Program-made: the position numbers and the translations under genes
Notes under the pieces: model-generated
The model's input: the letters and a program-made list of their open reading frames with translations, nothing else
Databases searched by the model: none
What the model was told of the DNA's origin: nothing
In this document: positions 42,679-52,578 of the stretch, in pieces
Layout of the letters: the number at the start of each line of letters is the position of its first letter
Numbering within the stretch: position 1 is the first letter of the stretch
Origin: Natronococcus sp. A-GB7
GTDB lineage: Archaea > Halobacteriota > Halobacteria > Halobacteriales > Natrialbaceae
NCBI RefSeq assembly: GCF_029688865.1
Contig: NZ_JARUKV010000009.1
Location: 1-64,000, forward strand
Length of the DNA stretch: 64,000 nt
Direction of reading: 5' to 3'

Positions 42679-44346
42679 ATGAGCCAGCGAATGCAGCAGG
42701 GACAGCCGATGATCGTGATGAGCGAGGACTCCCAGCGCGTCAAGGACCAGGACGCGCAGGACTACAACATTCGCGCCGCTCGAGCGGTCGCCGAGGCCGT
42801 TCGCTCGACACTCGGCCCGAAAGGGATGGACAAGATGCTCGTCGACTCGATGGGATCGGTAACGATCACCAACGACGGCGTCACCATCCTCCAGGAGATG
42901 GACATCGACAACCCGACGGCCGAGATGATCATCGAGGTCGCCGAGACACAGGAGGACGAGGCCGGCGACGGCACCACCACTGCGGTCGCGATCGCGGGTG
43001 AACTCCTCAAGAACGCCGAGGATCTCCTCGAGCAGGACATCCACCCGACGGCGATCATCAAGGGCTTCCACCTCGCGAGCGAGCAGGCCCGCGAGGAGAT
43101 CGACGACATCGCCACCGACGTCGACACCAGCGACGAGGAGCTCCTGCGCTCGGTCGCGGAAACCTCGATGACGGGCAAGGGTACCGAGGTCAACAAGGAG
43201 CACCTCGCCCAGCTCATCATCGACGCGATCAGCCAGGTCACCGTCGAGAACGAGGCCGGCGAGAACGTCGTCGACCTCGAGTTCCTCAACATCGAGACCC
43301 AGACCGGCCGCAGCGCCGGCGAGTCCGATCTGCTGGAGGGCGGCATCGTGGACAAAGACCCCGTCCACGACAACATGCCCACCGAGGCGACCGACGCCGA
43401 CATCCTCCTGCTGAACACGCCGATCGAGGTCGACGAGGCCGACGTCGACACCGAGGTCTCCGTCACTGACCCCGACCAGCTCCAGAAGTTCCTCGACCGC
43501 GAGGAGAAACAGCTCAAGGAGAAGGTCGACCAGATCGCCGATCTGGGCGCCGACGTCGTCTTCTGCCAGAAGGGCATCGACGACCTCGCCCAGCACTACC
43601 TCGCGAAGGAGGGCATCCTCGCGGTCCGCCGCGCGAAGAAGTCCGACCTCGAGTTCCTCAAGGAAGTCGTCGGCGCAAACATCGTCTCCGATCTGGCGAA
43701 CGCGACCAGCGACGACCTCGGGCACGGCGACGTCACCCGTGACGACGAGGACGAGCTGTTCTACGTCGAGGGCGAGGACGCCCACGGCGTCACGCTGCTG
43801 CTGCGGGGCTCGACCGACCACGTCGTCGACGAGCTCGAGCGCGGCGTCAACGACGCGCTCGACGTCGTCGCTCAGACCGTCTCCGACGGCCGCGTGCTGG
43901 CCGGCGGCGGCGCCATCGAGGTCGAGCTCGCCTCGCGACTCCGTGACTACGCCGACAGCGTCTCGGGACGCGAGCAGCTCGCAGTCGAAGCGTTCGCCGA
44001 CTCGCTCGAGCTCGTTCCGCGCGTGCTCGCCGGAAACGCCGGTCTCGACTCCATCGACACGCTCGTCGACCTGCGTGCGGCCCACGACGACGGCGACATC
44101 ACGGCCGGCCTGAACGTCCTCTCGGGCGACGTCGAGGACACCTTCGAGGCTGGCGTCGTCGAGCCGGCTCACGCCAAGGAGCAGGCCGTCACCTCCGCTG
44201 CCGAGGCCGCGAACCTCGTGCTCAAAATCGACGACATCATCTCCGCCGGCGACCTCTCGACGGACAAGGGCGGCGACGAGGAAGGCGCCCCCGGCGGCGG
44301 CATGGGCGGCATGGGCGGTATGGGTGGCATGGGCGGCGCGATGTGA
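42679..44346 (+). CDS. Thermosome subunit (group II chaperonin)
   Basis: A 555-residue group II chaperonin. Equatorial-domain motifs are LGPKGMDKMLVDSMG, NDGVTILQEMDIDNPTAEM and the nucleotide-binding GDGTTTAVAIAGELL. The intermediate/apical region and the C-terminal GGGAIEVELASRLRDYA and DLRAAHDDGDITAGLNV follow. The protein ends in a flexible Gly/Met-rich GGMGGMGG repeat tail inside the ring cavity. It assembles with paralogues into an eight- or nine-membered double ring and folds proteins with ATP. A promoter is visible at 42643-42652. Which haloarchaeal paralogue (Cct1-3) it is cannot be said. Confidence 0.95.
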   Translation: MSQRMQQGQPMIVMSEDSQRVKDQDAQDYNIRAARAVAEAVRSTLGPKGMDKMLVDSMGSVTITNDGVTILQEMDIDNPTAEMIIEVAETQEDEAGDGTTTAVAIAGELLKNAEDLLEQDIHPTAIIKGFHLASEQAREEIDDIATDVDTSDEELLRSVAETSMTGKGTEVNKEHLAQLIIDAISQVTVENEAGENVVDLEFLNIETQTGRSAGESDLLEGGIVDKDPVHDNMPTEATDADILLLNTPIEVDEADVDTEVSVTDPDQLQKFLDREEKQLKEKVDQIADLGADVVFCQKGIDDLAQHYLAKEGILAVRRAKKSDLEFLKEVVGANIVSDLANATSDDLGHGDVTRDDEDELFYVEGEDAHGVTLLLRGSTDHVVDELERGVNDALDVVAQTVSDGRVLAGGGAIEVELASRLRDYADSVSGREQLAVEAFADSLELVPRVLAGNAGLDSIDTLVDLRAAHDDGDITAGLNVLSGDVEDTFEAGVVEPAHAKEQAVTSAAEAANLVLKIDDIISAGDLSTDKGGDEEGAPGGGMGGMGGMGGMGGAM

Positions 44347-44479
44347 AGTAGGCTCACGAGCCCCCACACCCGAAAACGACCGTCCCGTCCGATTATCAAT
44401 CGAACGCCCGTTTTTTGTGTCGTCGCGCTCCGAACCGGTGAGTACGTAACCCTATACTGCAACGCGTGGAGGGTCCACT

Positions 44480-44968
44480 ATGGCGTCACCGTTCGTCCTG
44501 CTAAAGACTGGCCTCTTTTCGGCGCTCGTTCCGGGAACCGTCGCCGGACTCGTCCCGTGGTTTCTGGCCCGGCGCGATCAGCTCACGCTTCCGATTCCGT
44601 CGAGTGTCGCTCGAGCCGCGGGCCTCGGGTCGCTCCTCGCCGGCATCGCGCTGTACGCCCACACCGCGTGGCGGTTCTCGGACGAAGGTGGCGGGACGCC
44701 GTCGCCCGCCGACGAGCCGCCCGAACTGGTGACCGGCGGGGTGTACCGCTACGTTCGGAATCCGATGTACGTTGCCGTCCTCCTGTGTATCGGTGGACAG
44801 GCGCTGTTATACCGGTCGGTGCTGGTCGCCTGGTGGGCCGCGGGCTGCTGGCTCGGTTTCCACAACCGAGTCCTCGAGTACGAGGAGCCTCATCTGGCGG
44901 CGAAACACGGTGCGGAGTACGACGAGTACCGGAGGCGGGTGCCGCGGTGGATCCCGCGACCACCGTGA
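44480..44968 (+). CDS. Isoprenylcysteine methyltransferase-like integral membrane methyltransferase
   Basis: A 162-residue membrane protein with about four hydrophobic segments. The signature of the ICMT/PEMT-like group is present: GGVYRYVRNPMYVAVLLCIGGQALL followed by the C-terminal NRVLEYEEPHLAAKHGAEYDEYRRRVPRWIP. These enzymes use S-adenosylmethionine to methylate lipids, isoprenylcysteine or phosphatidylethanolamine-type substrates. The substrate here is unknown. The micro-protein at 45020 begins 52 nt downstream. Confidence 0.85.
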   Translation: MASPFVLLKTGLFSALVPGTVAGLVPWFLARRDQLTLPIPSSVARAAGLGSLLAGIALYAHTAWRFSDEGGGTPSPADEPPELVTGGVYRYVRNPMYVAVLLCIGGQALLYRSVLVAWWAAGCWLGFHNRVLEYEEPHLAAKHGAEYDEYRRRVPRWIPRPP

Positions 44969-45019
44969 GACGCGGGTGGCAGGCCGGTGAACTATTGATC
45001 TTGACGGCGTACGACGGGT

Positions 45020-45160
45020 ATGGCATATCAGACGACGATCGGCTGGTCGCTGTTCTCCTCGGGTATCGTCACGCTCATCCTCAAGGTCATGCCCGGCGAT
45101 TCGCTGTGGTGGGGGCTGTTGTTGCTCGCACTCGGGGCGATAGTCCTCTATATTCGGTGA
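45020..45160 (+). CDS. 46-residue two-helix membrane micro-protein
   Basis: Starting at the ATG 45020, the protein MAYQTTIGWSLFSSGIVTLI... runs 46 residues to a TGA at 45158-45160. It consists of two hydrophobic helices (about 7-23 and 29-45) separated by MPGDSLWW. A T/A-rich box (GAACTATTGATC, about 44991-45002) lies one promoter distance before the ATG, so a leaderless mRNA is likely. Function unknown. Confidence 0.6.
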   Translation: MAYQTTIGWSLFSSGIVTLILKVMPGDSLWWGLLLLALGAIVLYIR

Positions 45161-45239
45161 CGGTTTGGGGAGGGACGTGACGCGTCACCGCGACTCGAAC
45201 CGGTGAACGTTTACGATTCGAAACGGTAGCGCACCGCCA

Positions 45240-47168
45240 GTGAGTACTCACGACGACGAGACCCCGTTCGACGCTTATCGGGAGGCGGTCGACCGACCGC
45301 TCTCGCGGCTCTTTCGCGAGTACGCTCCCGGCCGCCTCGGCTGGTTCTCGGCGGGGATGCTCGCCAACTTCGTCGCGCGGATGGCGAGTCTCGTGCCGCC
45401 GCTGATCCTCGGGGTCGCCATCGACGCGATCTTCCTCGACGAGGGGCCGTTCTCGCTCCCGGTAGTTCCCGACGCCTGGCTGCCGACCGGGAACGCCGAG
45501 CAGTTCCAGTTCACGGTCGTCGCCATCGCGGGCTCGTTTCTGGTCGTCGCCGTCTTCACCTGGATCTACGGTGTCACGGCCAACCTGTTCGCCCACGACG
45601 TGATGCACGCCGTCCGGGTCGAGAGCTTCGAGAAGATGCAGCGGCTCGACACGGCCTTCTTCGACGAGAAACAGACCGGGGAGGTCATGGCCGTCCTGAA
45701 CAACGACACGCAGAACTTAGAGCGGTTTCTGGACGACGCGCTGATGAACTCGGCGCGGCTGCTGGTGATGGTCGGCGGCATCGCCGGCGTCCTGTTCTAC
45801 CTGAACTGGCAACTGGCGTTCGTCACCCTGTTCGCCGTGCCCGCGATGGTCGCCTTTACGATCTGGTTCATGCGGGCCGCCGAGCCCCGGTACGTCAGCC
45901 AGCGCTCGGCCGTCGGCCGGCTGAACACGCGCCTCGAGAACGCCATCTCCGGGATGGGGCTGACGAAGGCGACCTCGAGCGAGGCCCACGAGGTCGATCG
46001 GGTGCGCCGATCCTCGCGGAACTTCTTCGATCGCACGATGGCCGTATTGAAGCTGAGCTACATCTACCGGCCGGGGATGGAGCTGCTCGCGGGGATCGCC
46101 TTCGCCGGGACCTTCCTCGTCGGCGGGCTCTGGCTCACGACCGGGACCGCACCCGGCCCGCTGACGGGAACGCTCTCGGTCGGCGACTTCGTCGTCTTCC
46201 TCTTTCTGACCCAGCGGATCGTCGACCCGCTCGCCGAGGTATCGAACATCGTCGACCAGTACGAGAACGCCAAGGCCTCGAGCGAACGGGTCTTCGGGTT
46301 GATGGACATCCCGGTCCACGTCGCCGACCCGGAGGATCCCGTCGCCCTCGAGCCCGTCGAGGGGCGGGTCGCGTACGACGACGTCTCCTTCAGCTACGCC
46401 GACACCGAACACGCCGACGCCGACGGGGATTCGGACGCGGCGTTCGAGGAACCCGTCCTCGAGAACGTCTCCTTCGAGGCGAAGCCGGGCGAGACGGTAG
46501 CGTTCGTCGGGCCGACCGGGGCCGGAAAGTCGACCCTGCTGAAGCTCCTGCTTCGGTTCTACGACGTCCAGGAGGGAGCGGTGCGGATCGACGGTCACGA
46601 CGTTCGCGACGTCGCGCTGGCGGACCTGCGGTCGGCCGTCGGCTACGTCAGCCAGGACACGTTCCTCTTCGACGGGACGATCGCCGAGAACGTTCGGTAC
46701 GGTCACTTCGAGGCGTCGGACGAGGCCGTTCAGGACGCAGCGAGGGCAGCGCAGGCCCACGGGTTCATCAGCGAGCTTCCGGAGGGGTACGAGACCCGCG
46801 TCGGTGAGCGCGGTATCAAGCTCTCGGGCGGCCAGCGCCAGCGAGTCGCGCTCGCCCGGGCCGTGCTGGCCGATCCGGAGGTACTCATCCTGGACGAGGC
46901 GACCAGCGCCGTCGACACGAAGACCGAACTCGAGATCCAGCGATCGATCGACAGGCTCACCGAGAACCGGACGACGCTGGCGATCGCCCACCGGCTGTCG
47001 ACGATCAAGGACGCCGATCTGATCCTCGTCCTCGAGGACGGCCGGGTCGTCGAACGAGGCTCCCACGAGGAACTGCTCGAGCGAGACGGCACGTACGCGC
47101 GGCTCTGGGCGGCCCAGGCTGGCGACCGCGAGCGAGCGGCCGAGGCGCTGCTCGAGGGCGACGACTGA
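45240..47168 (+). CDS. ABC exporter, fused permease and ATPase (MsbA/MDR type)
   Basis: A 642-residue half-transporter starting at GTG 45240. Residues 1-330 hold about six transmembrane helices of the type I exporter fold, with long extensions. The nucleotide-binding domain (about 370-625) has Walker A GPTGAGKST (from residue 424), Q-loop VGYVSQDTFLFDGTIAENV, signature LSGGQRQRVALARAVL, Walker B VLILDEATSAVD and the H-loop AIAHRLSTIKDAD. It should function as a homodimer or with another half-transporter to expel lipids or drugs. The substrate is unknown. It is convergent with the Lrp gene (11-nt gap). Confidence 0.93.
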   Translation: MSTHDDETPFDAYREAVDRPLSRLFREYAPGRLGWFSAGMLANFVARMASLVPPLILGVAIDAIFLDEGPFSLPVVPDAWLPTGNAEQFQFTVVAIAGSFLVVAVFTWIYGVTANLFAHDVMHAVRVESFEKMQRLDTAFFDEKQTGEVMAVLNNDTQNLERFLDDALMNSARLLVMVGGIAGVLFYLNWQLAFVTLFAVPAMVAFTIWFMRAAEPRYVSQRSAVGRLNTRLENAISGMGLTKATSSEAHEVDRVRRSSRNFFDRTMAVLKLSYIYRPGMELLAGIAFAGTFLVGGLWLTTGTAPGPLTGTLSVGDFVVFLFLTQRIVDPLAEVSNIVDQYENAKASSERVFGLMDIPVHVADPEDPVALEPVEGRVAYDDVSFSYADTEHADADGDSDAAFEEPVLENVSFEAKPGETVAFVGPTGAGKSTLLKLLLRFYDVQEGAVRIDGHDVRDVALADLRSAVGYVSQDTFLFDGTIAENVRYGHFEASDEAVQDAARAAQAHGFISELPEGYETRVGERGIKLSGGQRQRVALARAVLADPEVLILDEATSAVDTKTELEIQRSIDRLTENRTTLAIAHRLSTIKDADLILVLEDGRVVERGSHEELLERDGTYARLWAAQAGDRERAAEALLEGDD

Positions 47169-47179
47169 AAACGAGTCCG

Positions 47180-47641
47180 TCAGGCGTCCTCGATCTCGAG
47201 TTCGAACTGCTCGTTCTCGGAGACGGCGTTGAGGACGACGCTCGTGTTTGACGCCTTGATGTCCGGATCGGTCAGGAGCTGTTTGATCTGGTCGTTCATC
47301 CCGTCGGTATCCCTGAACTTACCGATGGCGATGACGTCGTAGTCGCCGGTGACCTCGTAGACGCTGGTCATCTGTCGGTGATCCCGGAGCGTGTCCGTGA
47401 TCTCGGGGAGTGCGTTCCCCTCGACTTGCAGCTGGATGACGGCGGTGACGTCGTAGCCGACCGCGTCGTAGTTGACTCGCGGCGTGTACCCCTGGATCAC
47501 GCCCTCGTCCTCGAGGTCCGACAGGTGGTTCGAGACCGTCGTCACCGAGACGTCGAGCTCCTCCGCGAGGCTCCGGAGACTCGCCCGCCCGTCGCCCAGC
47601 AGGGCGTTTACTAGCTTTGCGTCGAGATTTTCGTACGTCAT
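47180..47641 (-). CDS. Lrp/AsnC-family transcriptional regulator
   Basis: A 153-residue regulator. The N-terminal winged helix ([47 protein letters not shown]) is a canonical Lrp helix-turn-helix. The C-terminal RAM/ACT-like effector domain is in [21 protein letters not shown] and [30 protein letters not shown]. Such proteins form octameric rings and sense amino acids. The target is unknown; no amino-acid biosynthesis gene is adjacent. I start at the ATG 47641 because CTAAAGG (about 47664-47670) gives a transcript start at about 47640; MRNYV upstream (47656) would precede it. Confidence 0.92.
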   Translation of the reverse strand: MTYENLDAKLVNALLGDGRASLRSLAEELDVSVTTVSNHLSDLEDEGVIQGYTPRVNYDAVGYDVTAVIQLQVEGNALPEITDTLRDHRQMTSVYEVTGDYDVIAIGKFRDTDGMNDQIKQLLTDPDIKASNTSVVLNAVSENEQFELEIEDA

Positions 47642-47878
47642 CACATAATTCCTCACATCCCGCCCTTTAGAAGTTTACGAACATCCAACTGCGGGCCGTA
47701 GACGAGTGATTTGATCGAACCAGTGAGAATTAGTAATGGGGATGCTCGGGGAGCGAGCCGAGAAAGCTAACAAGCGGGAACATCCACGCTGCTCGTTTCG
47801 AACGCACTGCGCGACGTCGCTCGGAGGTCGGTCGAACGGAGAGACGGCGTCTCGTCGCGCAGAACGGGGAACGCGACG

Positions 47879-48787
47879 TTAGCTCGCCGGCTGCCGGAAC
47901 GCGGCGACCGACGACCGCGCCGCGGCGACTGCGGGGAGGCCGACGACGACTGCGCCGCCGACCAGGCCGACGAGGAACCAGACGAGGTGGCCGTCGACGA
48001 CGAGCAGCGTCAGCGCGATCCCGCCGAGCAGCCCTGTCCCGAGTACGGCCGGGAGCGACCCCCGAAGCGTGCGGTCCCAGGGCTCCCGTGGCGGCGTCGC
48101 GTACCGCCACGCGAGCACGCTGCCGACCGAGCCGCCGAGCAGGGCCGCGGTATCGACCCGTCCGTCGGTCACTAACGCGAGTAACGATAGAACGACGCTG
48201 ACCGCGAAGACGGCGGTCGTGGCCGCGTGGTTGCCTCGAGTTCGCATCCGGCTTCGGATCGCCAGCATCGCCGCGACGTACCCCAGGCCGACCAGCGTAC
48301 CGACGACGACGTCGATCGGGAAGTGGACCCCGACGACGACCCGCGAGAGCGAGACGAGGCCGACCACCGCGGTCGCGGTCGCGACTCGCTGGCGTCGCGT
48401 CCCGACGTCGAGTTCGAGCGCGAGCATCGTCCAGATCACTACCGCGGCCATCGCGTGGCCGCTCGGAAAGCTCGAGGTGCTGATCTCGACGGCAGGGGCG
48501 TAGACGACCGCGACGGGCAGGGGCAGCGACTCGACCGCGACTGCAGGATCGACGCCGGGACGTGGCGTCTCGAAGAACCCCTTGAGTCCGATCATGACGG
48601 CATAACACCCCAGCACGATGCCGATCCAGGAGGCGAACCGACGGGGGTCGAGATACCAGAACGCGAGGACGACCGCCGGCGCGACGAACCAGACGCTGCC
48701 GAGATGGGAGAGAAAGGCGACGAGAAACGCCAACCACTCGGGGAACGCGTCCCTGACGGTTTCGACCTGGGCGGACTCGAACCACAT
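47879..48787 (-). CDS. PAP2-family membrane phosphatase
   Basis: A 302-residue membrane protein with about eight helices. All three PAP2 phosphatase motifs are present: KGFFETPRPG (K-x6-R-P), SFPSGHAMAAVV (P-S-G-H) and SLSRVVVGVHFPIDVVVG (S-R-x5-H-x3-D). These enzymes dephosphorylate lipid phosphates such as undecaprenyl, dolichyl or phosphatidic substrates on the outer membrane face. TATA-like GGATATAGTC (about 48806-48815) precedes a leaderless start. BrkB-like 48840-50147 lies next to it, read in the same direction. Confidence 0.9.
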   Translation of the reverse strand: MWFESAQVETVRDAFPEWLAFLVAFLSHLGSVWFVAPAVVLAFWYLDPRRFASWIGIVLGCYAVMIGLKGFFETPRPGVDPAVAVESLPLPVAVVYAPAVEISTSSFPSGHAMAAVVIWTMLALELDVGTRRQRVATATAVVGLVSLSRVVVGVHFPIDVVVGTLVGLGYVAAMLAIRSRMRTRGNHAATTAVFAVSVVLSLLALVTDGRVDTAALLGGSVGSVLAWRYATPPREPWDRTLRGSLPAVLGTGLLGGIALTLLVVDGHLVWFLVGLVGGAVVVGLPAVAAARSSVAAFRQPAS

Positions 48788-48839
48788 CGGAAGCCACTAC
48801 GGCGGGTGCGAGGATATAGTCAACGCTCTGTCCAATAGG

Positions 48840-50147
48840 TTAGGAGCGTCGCTCTCCGATAACGTTTCGGAGGCGGCCGGGAACGCCGAGCAGTGTGAGT
48901 CCGGCACCGAGCAACACCATCAGGACGTACAGTCCGAGCGTCGAGGTAAAGACGACCAGCAGCGCCAGGATCGCCCAGCCGCCGCTGAGAAAGTAAAACG
49001 CCGCGATCGACATCGCCGTTCCGTACAGTAAGACGAGGTACGGACCCCAGCCGTGGGCGTGACCGCGTCGTACCCGACGGCGGACGTACCGCTTGAGTTC
49101 GGCCTGGAGCGACTCCTTCTCGACGGTGCGTCGCTCGACCGACGTCTCGAACTCGTCGATTCGGTCGCGGAGCCGCTCGATCTCCTCGCGGAGCGCGTCG
49201 GCGTCGTCCGCCCGATCCCGAGTGCGGGCGCTCGAGTCCGTCCTCGTCCGATCCGTGTCGTCCGGATCCGGACGATCTCTCGTGGTCCCCTCGTCGGCAC
49301 CCGTGGCGTCATCAGTCATCGCTTCTGTCGAAAGCTGTCGAGGGCGGGGACTTTGTAGCTGCCGATCCAGTTCGCGATCCGCGAGCACCGCGTTGAGTGT
49401 CGCCCCGAAAACGAGGATGATCGCCCCGGCGTACAGCCAGACGAGAACGAGAAAGACGGCACCGAGCGCGCCGTAGACGGCGTACTGTCCGGCGAGGTCC
49501 GCGTACAGCGAGAACACGCGACTGAGGACGAACCATCCCACCGCCGCGAGGAGCGTTCCTGGAAGCGCCTCACGAACGTCGACGTTCGCGTCGGGAAAGA
49601 TCATGTACAGCGGCAGGAAGGCAGCGATCAGTCCAAGCAGGACGAACAGCGGGCCGAGGACGAGCTGTCCGGTAAAGGGGACGAATCGAACCACCAGTTC
49701 GATACCGGCGACGATCGAGAGTCCGATCACGATCGCGGCGGCGGCGATCGTCGCGTCCCAGAACGTATCGACCAGCGACTTCGAAGCCACGGTGCCGTAC
49801 ACCGACGAGAAGGCACGATCGAGACCACGGAACACGCGACTCGAGCCCCAGAGCAGGCCGAGCGCCCCGACGACGGTCGCTCCCTGTTGGCCCGTCTCGT
49901 CGACGATCGTCTCCGTGAGGAGTGCCTGTGCCGACGGCGTCAGCACGTCGTCGGTCGTGTCGGTCACCTGCGCCGCCAGCGTCTCCCCGCCGATCGAGGC
50001 CGCAATCGCCAGCGAGAGCAGTGCCAGCGGTGCGAGCGAGAGAAACGCGTAGAAGGCGACTCCGGCCGCCAGAAGCGTCAGCTGCTCCTGTCGGGCCAGT
50101 TGGACGAGCCGTGTTCCGAGCTCGAGCGCGCGGCTGTAGTCGAGCAC
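48840..50147 (-). CDS. YihY/BrkB-family membrane protein with coiled-coil extension
   Basis: A 435-residue protein. Residues 1-270 form the BrkB domain with six helices (LLAAGVAFYAFLSLAPLALL, ALGLLWGSSRVFRGLDRAFSSVYG, FPDANVDVREALPGTLLAAVGWFVL). An acidic, Arg/Asp-rich linker (270-315) leads into a coiled coil (about 316-365: REEIERLRDRIDEFETSVERR) and two further C-terminal helices (380-430), not found in the shorter paralogue at 21761-22597. The added coiled coil hints at oligomerisation. TATA-like CAAATATGC is about 27 nt upstream. Confidence 0.88.
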   Translation of the reverse strand: MLDYSRALELGTRLVQLARQEQLTLLAAGVAFYAFLSLAPLALLSLAIAASIGGETLAAQVTDTTDDVLTPSAQALLTETIVDETGQQGATVVGALGLLWGSSRVFRGLDRAFSSVYGTVASKSLVDTFWDATIAAAAIVIGLSIVAGIELVVRFVPFTGQLVLGPLFVLLGLIAAFLPLYMIFPDANVDVREALPGTLLAAVGWFVLSRVFSLYADLAGQYAVYGALGAVFLVLVWLYAGAIILVFGATLNAVLADRELDRQLQSPRPRQLSTEAMTDDATGADEGTTRDRPDPDDTDRTRTDSSARTRDRADDADALREEIERLRDRIDEFETSVERRTVEKESLQAELKRYVRRRVRRGHAHGWGPYLVLLYGTAMSIAAFYFLSGGWAILALLVVFTSTLGLYVLMVLLGAGLTLLGVPGRLRNVIGERRS

Positions 50148-50258
50148 GAGTGTACGTTCGGGTCGGACTCAAATATGCGGTTGTGTGGCACTGGCCTGCA
50201 GCGCTCGTCGGGCGGATGGTTTGGGTATGGTTCGTAGAGCGAACCGGGACGGGATCGG

Positions 50259-51374
50259 CTACTCGAGGGAGTCCGCGGTCGCCGCCCGGATCTCGCCGAC
50301 CGAGGCGTCGGTCTTGAACGTCGTGCCACCGTAGTGTGCTCTCGAGGCGTCGTAGCCGGCTTTCCGCAGATCCTCGAGAAAATCGTCCATCGCGTTGGCG
50401 GGCAGCCCCCAGTTGCGACAGAGCTTGTGCTGGTCGTAGTGGGTCGGCTCGTCGAGTTCGGCCTCGAGCGTCTCGCACAGTTCGCGGACCTTCCCGGCGG
50501 TGCCAAACGACTCGGGAACGCGCTCGCGAACGTCGGCGACGAACGCCCGATCGCGGATCGGGCCGAGCCAGAGCGGGCCGGCGACGAGGATCCGGGTGCC
50601 GCCGCAGTGCGGACAGCGCTCGAGCGGGTCGGCGATCAGTCCCGGACTCGCCTCGCGGTAGAGACAGTCCTCGCAGTGAGAGAGGTAGCCCAGCTCCTCG
50701 AGGGTGGCGTCGGCCGCGGTGGGTTTGTGCTCGAGTTCGAGGTAGGTTCGGACGTAGTGGCTCGTCGCGTGGGTCAGAATCGGCTCGACGCCGACGTCGA
50801 AGCGGGCGCCACTTCTCGCGAGCGCCGACAGCAGGATCCGGACGCCCATCTCGGCGTGGTAGTCGGTGTTCTGTGGCACCGCGGAGTACGATCGAACGCC
50901 GCTGTTGAAATGGGCGCCACACAGCGGTGCCGTGTCGGTCGCGGTGACACAGACCAGATCCCGACAGTTCGCGAAGGCGGCGTCGGCGAACGGCATCGGC
51001 GTCCCGTAGGGGTCGAGGTCGATCACGTCGAAGACGTCCTCGTGCATGAGGGCGTTGACGTCGCGGTTGACGACGGTGGCCTCACAGCCGTTTCGCTCGA
51101 GGTTTCCGCGGGCGAGCGAGACCGCCTCCTCGTCGACGTCACAGCAGGTGACGTCCCAGCCGTCCGTGGCGGCTCGCGTCCCGCGAACGCCGCTCGCGGT
51201 CATCGCGTCGAGATAGGACTCGGCACGCGGTTCGCGCTCGCGGTAGGCCCGCAGCGTCGCGATCGTCAGATCCCGGTTCAGCTCCTGTCGCGGGTTGTAG
51301 AACACCGACTCCTCGATCCCCTCGGTCTGTTCGCCGGGGACCTCGAGTTCGATCTCGCCCTCGGTGACGCGCAT
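50259..51374 (-). CDS. trm1: tRNA (guanine-26 N2)-dimethyltransferase Trm1
   Basis: A 371-residue SAM-dependent enzyme starting [15 protein letters not shown]. Diagnostic segments are [36 protein letters not shown] and the motif [17 protein letters not shown] zinc finger is visible as CEDCLYREA...[10 protein letters not shown]. Trm1 forms N2,N2-dimethylguanosine at position 26 in the core of tRNAs. The start at 51374 is preferred over the ATG at 51467, since the methyltransferase homology begins within a few residues. Confidence 0.95.
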   Translation of the reverse strand: MRVTEGEIELEVPGEQTEGIEESVFYNPRQELNRDLTIATLRAYREREPRAESYLDAMTASGVRGTRAATDGWDVTCCDVDEEAVSLARGNLERNGCEATVVNRDVNALMHEDVFDVIDLDPYGTPMPFADAAFANCRDLVCVTATDTAPLCGAHFNSGVRSYSAVPQNTDYHAEMGVRILLSALARSGARFDVGVEPILTHATSHYVRTYLELEHKPTAADATLEELGYLSHCEDCLYREASPGLIADPLERCPHCGGTRILVAGPLWLGPIRDRAFVADVRERVPESFGTAGKVRELCETLEAELDEPTHYDQHKLCRNWGLPANAMDDFLEDLRKAGYDASRAHYGGTTFKTDASVGEIRAATADSLE

Positions 51375-51516
51375 ACCGTCTCTCGTCGGCGGAGGTCGAA
51401 AAAGCGCGTGATCTTCCGTTCGGTCCATCGGCTTTCGTATGGGGTGGCGAATGGTATCGAGACTCAATAGGTAGGGAATCTGAAAATTTTATCACACGGA
51501 CCGAACGTGATATCGT

Positions 51517-52065
51517 ATGGAACGACAACCGCTCTCCCGCCGACAGTTCGCGACGACCGCCGCAGCCCTGACCGCGGTCGGGCTCGCCGGCTGTTCGGAC
51601 GACGACGGCGACGACGAGAACGGCGACGACGAGACGTTCGAGACGGACGACCCCGGCGCGCTCACGCTCTTCTTCGAGACCGAGGACGGCGAACCGGTTT
51701 CGACCGGGTTCAGCGTCCTGATCGAACACGAGGAGGAGGACTACAGCTCCACCTACGCCGAGGGAATCGAGGACGGCGAACTCGCCGACATCAACCTCAT
51801 CCACGAGGGCGAGTACACGATCACCGTCGAAAGCGAGGACGGCGAGTTCGACGACGTCGAGGAGACCGTCACGCTCGAGGAGGACGACGACGAGGAAGAG
51901 ACGCTCGTCCTTGAGGGCGCGACGCCCGACTCCGAACTCGAGGACGAGGAAGAACCGGGCGACGAAGACGGCGAAGAGGAAGCCGACGACGAAGAGGGGG
52001 AGACCGACGACGAGAACGGTGAAGCCGACGACGAGGACGAAGCGGACGACGAGAACGACGAGTAG
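51517..52065 (+). CDS. Tat-exported acidic lipoprotein, function unknown
   Basis: A 182-residue precursor with the Tat motif SRRQFATTAAALTAVG and a lipobox ending at Cys26 (LAGC). The mature part has a small folded region (about 45-130) with a beta-sandwich-like pattern (ALTLFFETEDGEPVSTGFSVLI...GEYTITVESEDGEF), like a carboxypeptidase-regulatory or transthyretin-like domain. It ends in a 50-residue run of Asp/Glu/Gly. It is anchored outside the cell; function unknown. TATA-like AAATTTTATC is about 27 nt upstream. Confidence 0.8.
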   Translation: MERQPLSRRQFATTAAALTAVGLAGCSDDDGDDENGDDETFETDDPGALTLFFETEDGEPVSTGFSVLIEHEEEDYSSTYAEGIEDGELADINLIHEGEYTITVESEDGEFDDVEETVTLEEDDDEEETLVLEGATPDSELEDEEEPGDEDGEEEADDEEGETDDENGEADDEDEADDENDE

Positions 52066-52197
52066 CACGTCCGTCCCGCGCGCCGAAGCTCTTTCTCGAG
52101 GTCTTTCGGGCGCCGAGCGACGCCTCCGCCGGGACCCGCGTTCTCTCGTCGGCCGAACAACCAAACCGATTTGACGGTCCGTTCCCGAGTCTCGAAC

Positions 52198-52554
52198 GTG
52201 TCGGAAGCGAACCCCGTCGAGCGCTGGCAGGCCCGGCTCGAGGAGACCGGCGAGCTCACGCCGGAGATCGTCGACCGGATCTCGACGCTCCACGGCGACC
52301 GCGGGGTTCGCGCCATCGAGGCGGTCGGCGAACATCGCGTCAAGTCCTACCGCGATTTCACGATCGTCGTCGGCTACGAGGACGAGTACATCGTCGAGGA
52401 CGGTGGCTGTACCTGCAAGGACAGCGAGTACAACTTGAACGACGACGATCCGACCGAGCTCTGTTGGCACTCCCTCGCAGTGGCGATCGCCCGCCGGGTG
52501 GGTCACGTCGACTACCACGATATGTGGTACTCCGACGTTCGCGAACTGCTCTGA
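52198..52554 (+). CDS. SWIM zinc-finger protein
   Basis: A 118-residue protein starting at GTG 52198 (VSEANPVERWQAR). The SWIM motif C-x-C-x(n)-C-x-H appears as GGCTCKDSEYN...LCWHSLAVAIA. SWIM domains bind DNA or protein and occur near recombination and transposition proteins, including homologues that work with Rad51 paralogues. It is convergent with the orc1/cdc6 gene (24-nt gap) next to the origin, which may be meaningful. Another in-frame GTG upstream is not favoured. Confidence 0.82.
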   Translation: MSEANPVERWQARLEETGELTPEIVDRISTLHGDRGVRAIEAVGEHRVKSYRDFTIVVGYEDEYIVEDGGCTCKDSEYNLNDDDPTELCWHSLAVAIARRVGHVDYHDMWYSDVRELL

Positions 52555-52578
52555 GAACCGTTCGTCGGAGCCGAGGCG

